A stretch of 64,000 nt of DNA. It comes from Salmonirosea aquatica (GTDB taxonomy: Bacteria > Bacteroidota > Bacteroidia > Cytophagales > Spirosomataceae). Numbering within the stretch: position 1 is the first letter of the stretch; every line of letters starts with the position of its first letter. Below, piece by piece: positions 61,488 through 64,000 of this stretch. Location: positions 5,430,501-5,494,500 of the forward strand of contig NZ_WHLY01000002.1 in assembly GCF_009296315.1 (NCBI RefSeq), read 5' to 3'. A model generated the notes under the pieces. It saw only the letters and a program-made list of their open reading frames with translations. It had not been told where the DNA came from and did not search any database. The translations under genes were made by a program, and so were the position numbers.

Positions 61488-61940
61488 ATGGAAAAACTTA
61501 CCGTAGAAAACAGTATCCACATCGCTGCGCCCGCTGCCCGGGTCTGGGATATGCTGGTGAAGCCCGAATTTACCCGTCAATATATGTTCGGTTGCGCCGC
61601 CGAATCAGACTGGCAGGTGGGGAGCCCGCTGGTATGGCGCATGATGCATGAGGGCAAGGAAATAATCCCGGTGAAAGGTACCCTTCTGGAAATTGAGCCC
61701 TATGAAGTATTGAAATATACTGTTATCGACCCCTTTGCTCCCTATCCCGACATTCCCGAAAACTACCTCCATGTGACCTACACGCTGGAAGAAGACGCCT
61801 ACGGAACGACGCTGACCGTGACGCAGGACGGATTCGAGGGGGCCGCCGAGGGAGAGAAACGCTACCAGGATGTGAGCAACAACGGCGAGGGCTGGAACCC
61901 GATTCTGGTGCAGATCAAGGAAATTGCTGAGGTGAAATAG
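61488..61940 (+). CDS. SRPBCC (AHSA1-like) domain protein
   Basis: 150 residues from the ATG at 61488 (MEKLTVENSIHIAAPAARVW); an earlier in-frame start at 61422 adds an unlikely tail. The domain matches the AHSA1/SRPBCC fold: FTRQYMFGCAAESDWQVGSP, LVWRMMHEGKEIIPVKGTL, LLEIEPYEVLKYTVIDP, VTYTLEEDAYGTTLTVTQDG and WNPILVQIKEI. These are ligand-binding or co-chaperone domains with no defined catalysis. A TACCTTTG box at 61439-61446 upstream may be its promoter, although the TTG spacing is short. Confidence 0.85.
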   Translation: MEKLTVENSIHIAAPAARVWDMLVKPEFTRQYMFGCAAESDWQVGSPLVWRMMHEGKEIIPVKGTLLEIEPYEVLKYTVIDPFAPYPDIPENYLHVTYTLEEDAYGTTLTVTQDGFEGAAEGEKRYQDVSNNGEGWNPILVQIKEIAEVK

Positions 61941-62096
61941 AAAATACTTTTTGTAGGGAACTGGAATAGGTCTAATGAGCTACCCCAGGCTCTGTGAATC
62001 TTGCGCCGGGGCAGCAATAGAAATCCCTGCCCGAATCTGCTGGCATGAGAATGGAGAGGGGTAGGGTATCCCTTGCCATTCCATAAACTCAGACGG

Positions 62097-63521
62097 ATGA
62101 GAAGTCTTTTCAAACGATTGTGGCGATGGATCGACGACCGCACCGGATTGTCGGCCACCATTGGCCCTCTGGCCAGACACAAGGTACCCCCTGGTTCCCG
62201 GTGGGCATACGTGTTCGGCAGTGCCACGTTGTTTTGTTTTCTGTTGCAGGTATTTACCGGGGTAGGTCTGGCTTTGCTTTATCAGCCTACCTCGAGCGAA
62301 GCTTATCAATCGCTCCAGTACATTACCTACCAGGCGCCACTAGGGGCTTTATTGCGGGGCTTGCATTATATGGGTGCCTGCGGCATGATCGTCATGATCG
62401 GTGTCCACATGATCCGGGTGTACCTGACGGCGGCCTATAAATTCCCCCGCGAAATGAATTGGGTCACGGGCGTCCTGCTGTTTATTTTGACCGTCGTCAT
62501 GGCCTTCACCGGCCAGCTTTTGCGCTGGGATAGCAACGGTATCTGGTCTACGTTGGTGGGGGCCGAGCAACTGGCGCGATTCCCGTTCATTGGCCCGGCG
62601 CTGGCTTATTTCATTTTTGGCGGCGAGACCATCAACGGCCAAACCCTCATGCGGTTTTTCAATTACCATGTGTTCATCACGCCGGCCCTCATTTTCGGCA
62701 TCGTGGGCTTTCATTTGTACCTGGTGATCCGCAATGGTATCTCGGAGCCCGCTAAAGCCGGGCGACCCGTAGACAAGAAGACCTACCGCCAATGGTACCA
62801 GGATTTGCTGGATAAAAAAGGGGTACCCTTCTGGCCCGATGCCGCCTGGCGCGATGTGGTATTCAGCGTGCTCGTGATTCTTACGCTGGTAGCATTGGCG
62901 ATTTTTGTGGGAGCCCCCGAACTGGTGGGGCCTGCCGATCCTACCCAGGTAGACGTGAAGCCACATCCCGATTGGTTCCTGTTATGGCCCGACGCTCTGT
63001 ACGCCCTGATGCCTTACGCGCTGGAATCGTACGTGATGTTCCTGATGCCGACCGTGCTTTTCGGGCTGCTTTTTGCCGTACCCTTCCTTTCGTTAGGAGG
63101 CGAGCGCGCACCGATCCGGCGGCCCTGGGCCATCGCGGGAGTGGTACTTACGCTCGCGGCGATTGTCTCGCTTACCTACATGGGATTGGAAGCACCCTGG
63201 GCCCCGGAGTTCGAGACCAAACAGGTAGCTGCATTCGCATCATCCGCGCCGGAGGTGGCGTTGGGCTATCGGGTTTTCTACGAAAAAGGCTGTCAGTATT
63301 GCCACCAGATGGAAGGGCAGGGTGGAAGCCGGGGCCCTGATCTGTCGGAGGTGGCCACCCGCCTTACAACCGAGCAAATGACCATTCGCATAGTCAACGG
63401 AGGGTACAATATGCCTGCCTTTGGCGGTTCGCTTTCCAGGCAGGAATTAACGGCCCTGTTAGACTTCCTGAATACCCGGCGGGCCTCAGCGAATAGGGAA
63501 AGTGCTTCCACAGCCCTGTGA
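62097..63521 (+). CDS. cytochrome b-cytochrome c fusion protein
   Basis: 474 residues from MRSLFKRLWRWIDDRTGL. The N-terminal part is a b6/b-type cytochrome: FLLQVFTGVGLALLYQPT, a helix with GLHYMGACGMIVMIGVHMIRVYL (b-haem His) and MNWVTGVLLFILTVVMAFTG, then FFNYHVFITPALIFGIVGFHLYL (second b-haem His pair). The C-terminal third has LKPHPDWFLLWPDALYALMP-like PHPDWFLLWPDALYALMPYAL and three more helices of the subunit-IV type. A cytochrome c domain follows with haem motif CQYCH (C399, C402, H403) and the sixth-ligand candidate in GGYNMPAFGGSL. A b-c fusion replaces separate subunits of a bc1 complex. No Rieske gene is visible nearby. Confidence 0.9.
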   Translation: MRSLFKRLWRWIDDRTGLSATIGPLARHKVPPGSRWAYVFGSATLFCFLLQVFTGVGLALLYQPTSSEAYQSLQYITYQAPLGALLRGLHYMGACGMIVMIGVHMIRVYLTAAYKFPREMNWVTGVLLFILTVVMAFTGQLLRWDSNGIWSTLVGAEQLARFPFIGPALAYFIFGGETINGQTLMRFFNYHVFITPALIFGIVGFHLYLVIRNGISEPAKAGRPVDKKTYRQWYQDLLDKKGVPFWPDAAWRDVVFSVLVILTLVALAIFVGAPELVGPADPTQVDVKPHPDWFLLWPDALYALMPYALESYVMFLMPTVLFGLLFAVPFLSLGGERAPIRRPWAIAGVVLTLAAIVSLTYMGLEAPWAPEFETKQVAAFASSAPEVALGYRVFYEKGCQYCHQMEGQGGSRGPDLSEVATRLTTEQMTIRIVNGGYNMPAFGGSLSRQELTALLDFLNTRRASANRESASTAL

Positions 63522-63581
63522 ACCAGGTACCTCGCCAGCCATAGCCACTATTAAAATCTTATTAAAACTTGGCCTTAGTCT

Positions 63582-63607
63582 CGGATTGCTATTTCAAAGG
63601 CAATCCG
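63582..63607 (+). terminator. weak hairpin after the cytochrome gene
   Basis: CGGATTGC (63582-63589) pairs with GCAATCCG (63600-63607) over a 10-nt loop, 60 nt after the stop. No T tract follows. Confidence 0.3.
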
Positions 63608-63768
63608 TAGTACGTGCTTGCCAATATACCTCTCAGCCCGCTCCTTCCCGTTTTTACCACCGGCTTCTGCAATTCTTCATACTGCTTCGATACACCGGAA
63701 TGGCCGATGACTGGTGTAGTTTTTTGGACTTTTTCTGCAAACAAATTGTCCACCAAAATCCCTAAACC

Positions 63769-64000
63769 ATGGCAAGAGACGTAAGCGACTTTATCATAGA
63801 CCGCATGATCGAATGGGGTATCCACCGGATATACGGCTACCCCGGCGATGGCATTGGCGGCTTTTTCGGGGCTTTGGAAAAAGCCGAGAAAGCCGAAAAA
63901 CCCATGCAGCTCATTCGCCCCACCCACGAAGAAATGGCCGCCCTCATGGCCGTAGCCCACGCCAAATTCACCGGCGAAGTAGGCGTGTGCGTGGCTACTT
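63769..64000 (+). CDS. thiamine-pyrophosphate-requiring enzyme (pyruvate oxidase/acetolactate-synthase-like), 5' part
   Basis: The gene runs off the window end; 77 codons are present. It starts MARDVSDFIIDRMIEWGIHR, then IYGYPGDGIGGFFGALEKA and LIRPTHEEMAALMAVAHAKF, then TGEVGVCVAT. The GYPGDG-like loop and the conserved Glu in HEEMAAL (the residue that activates the thiazolium) are those of the PoxB/acetolactate synthase superfamily. This stand-alone N-terminus is typical of the group annotated as thiamine-pyrophosphate-requiring proteins. It follows the cytochrome b-c fusion by 247 nt; both could serve quinone-linked respiration, as PoxB does. Confidence 0.85.
   Translation, partial: MARDVSDFIIDRMIEWGIHRIYGYPGDGIGGFFGALEKAEKAEKPMQLIRPTHEEMAALMAVAHAKFTGEVGVCVAT

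Noticed and set aside
1-64000. CRISPR array, tRNA, rRNA, IS element or prophage
   Set aside because: No regularly spaced repeats, cloverleaf-like or rRNA-like sequence, transposase or phage structural gene was found on reading both strands.

Overview
The window is chromosomal DNA of a Gram-negative Bacteroidota, most likely a Cytophagales/Spirosomaceae-type organism. This rests on SusC/SusD and many TonB-dependent receptors, LytS/LytTR two-component genes, a Reg_prop hybrid-type sensor, lipoproteins, a lack of Shine-Dalgarno sequences, and promoter boxes of the TAnnTTTG type. Native genes are around 53% GC by eye. They carry a very striking signature: the palindrome GGTACC occurs about 130 times in 64 kb (hand count; roughly 16-17 expected from composition), in genes and between them. 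Blocks lacking it (about 5.2-8.2, 14.6-17.2, 43.6-45.5 and 46.5-49.6 kb) coincide with AT-rich or otherwise foreign-looking genes. No rRNA, tRNA, CRISPR array, IS element or prophage was recognised.

Layout. 0-5.1 kb: M13 metallopeptidase and a TonB-dependent receptor. 5.5-8.0 kb: AT-rich accessory block (PH-like membrane protein, DUF5694/TraB-like protein) with a decayed copy of the 3' end of the PepSY gene. 8.1-11.7 kb: iron-uptake operon (frameshifted siderophore receptor plus PepSY-TM putative reductase) behind a promoter flanked by a perfect 16-bp inverted repeat. 11.8-18.5 kb: dihaem cytochrome c, TMEM175-like channel, GH43-like glycosidase, barrel protein, a second 3'-end gene fragment, small and broken genes, a lipoprotein. 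18.8-24.1 kb: two LytS-family kinases in divergent orientation and one LytTR regulator. 24.3-28.2 kb: hydrolases, including two frameshifted genes. 28.3-34.6 kb: paired secreted proteins with an intrinsic terminator inside a signal-peptide coding region, Tat-exported epimerase-like protein, amidohydrolase, threonine-synthase-like enzyme. 34.6-45.3 kb: LysR regulator, DUF4394 lipoprotein, endonuclease/phosphatase, metzincin-type protease, cupin, DoxX, metallophosphoesterase, NIPSNAP. 45.4-49.4 kb: MocR regulator divergent from a ketopantoate-reductase/SDR/DUF1572 set. 49.5-59.6 kb: a minus-strand cluster SusC, PaoABC-like molybdenum aldehyde oxidoreductase (three subunits), SusD, sodium:solute symporter. 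59.9-64 kb: PhoD-like phosphatase, SRPBCC protein, cytochrome b-c fusion, and the start of a thiamine-pyrophosphate enzyme.

How genes fit together. The SusC/PaoABC/SusD/SSS cluster looks like one uptake-and-oxidise pathway: outer-membrane capture, periplasmic oxidation by a Tat-exported Mo/FAD/Fe-S enzyme, and inner-membrane import. The TonB receptor and PepSY protein form a ferri-siderophore import and reduction unit. The two kinases and one regulator share a recurring CGTAAAWAT-type motif around the locus.

Caution. Five genes (near 11,056, 16,445, 17,215, 25,353 and 26,831) are each broken in a way that adding one base would repair, four of them in G/C homopolymers. These may be assembly indels rather than real pseudogenes.
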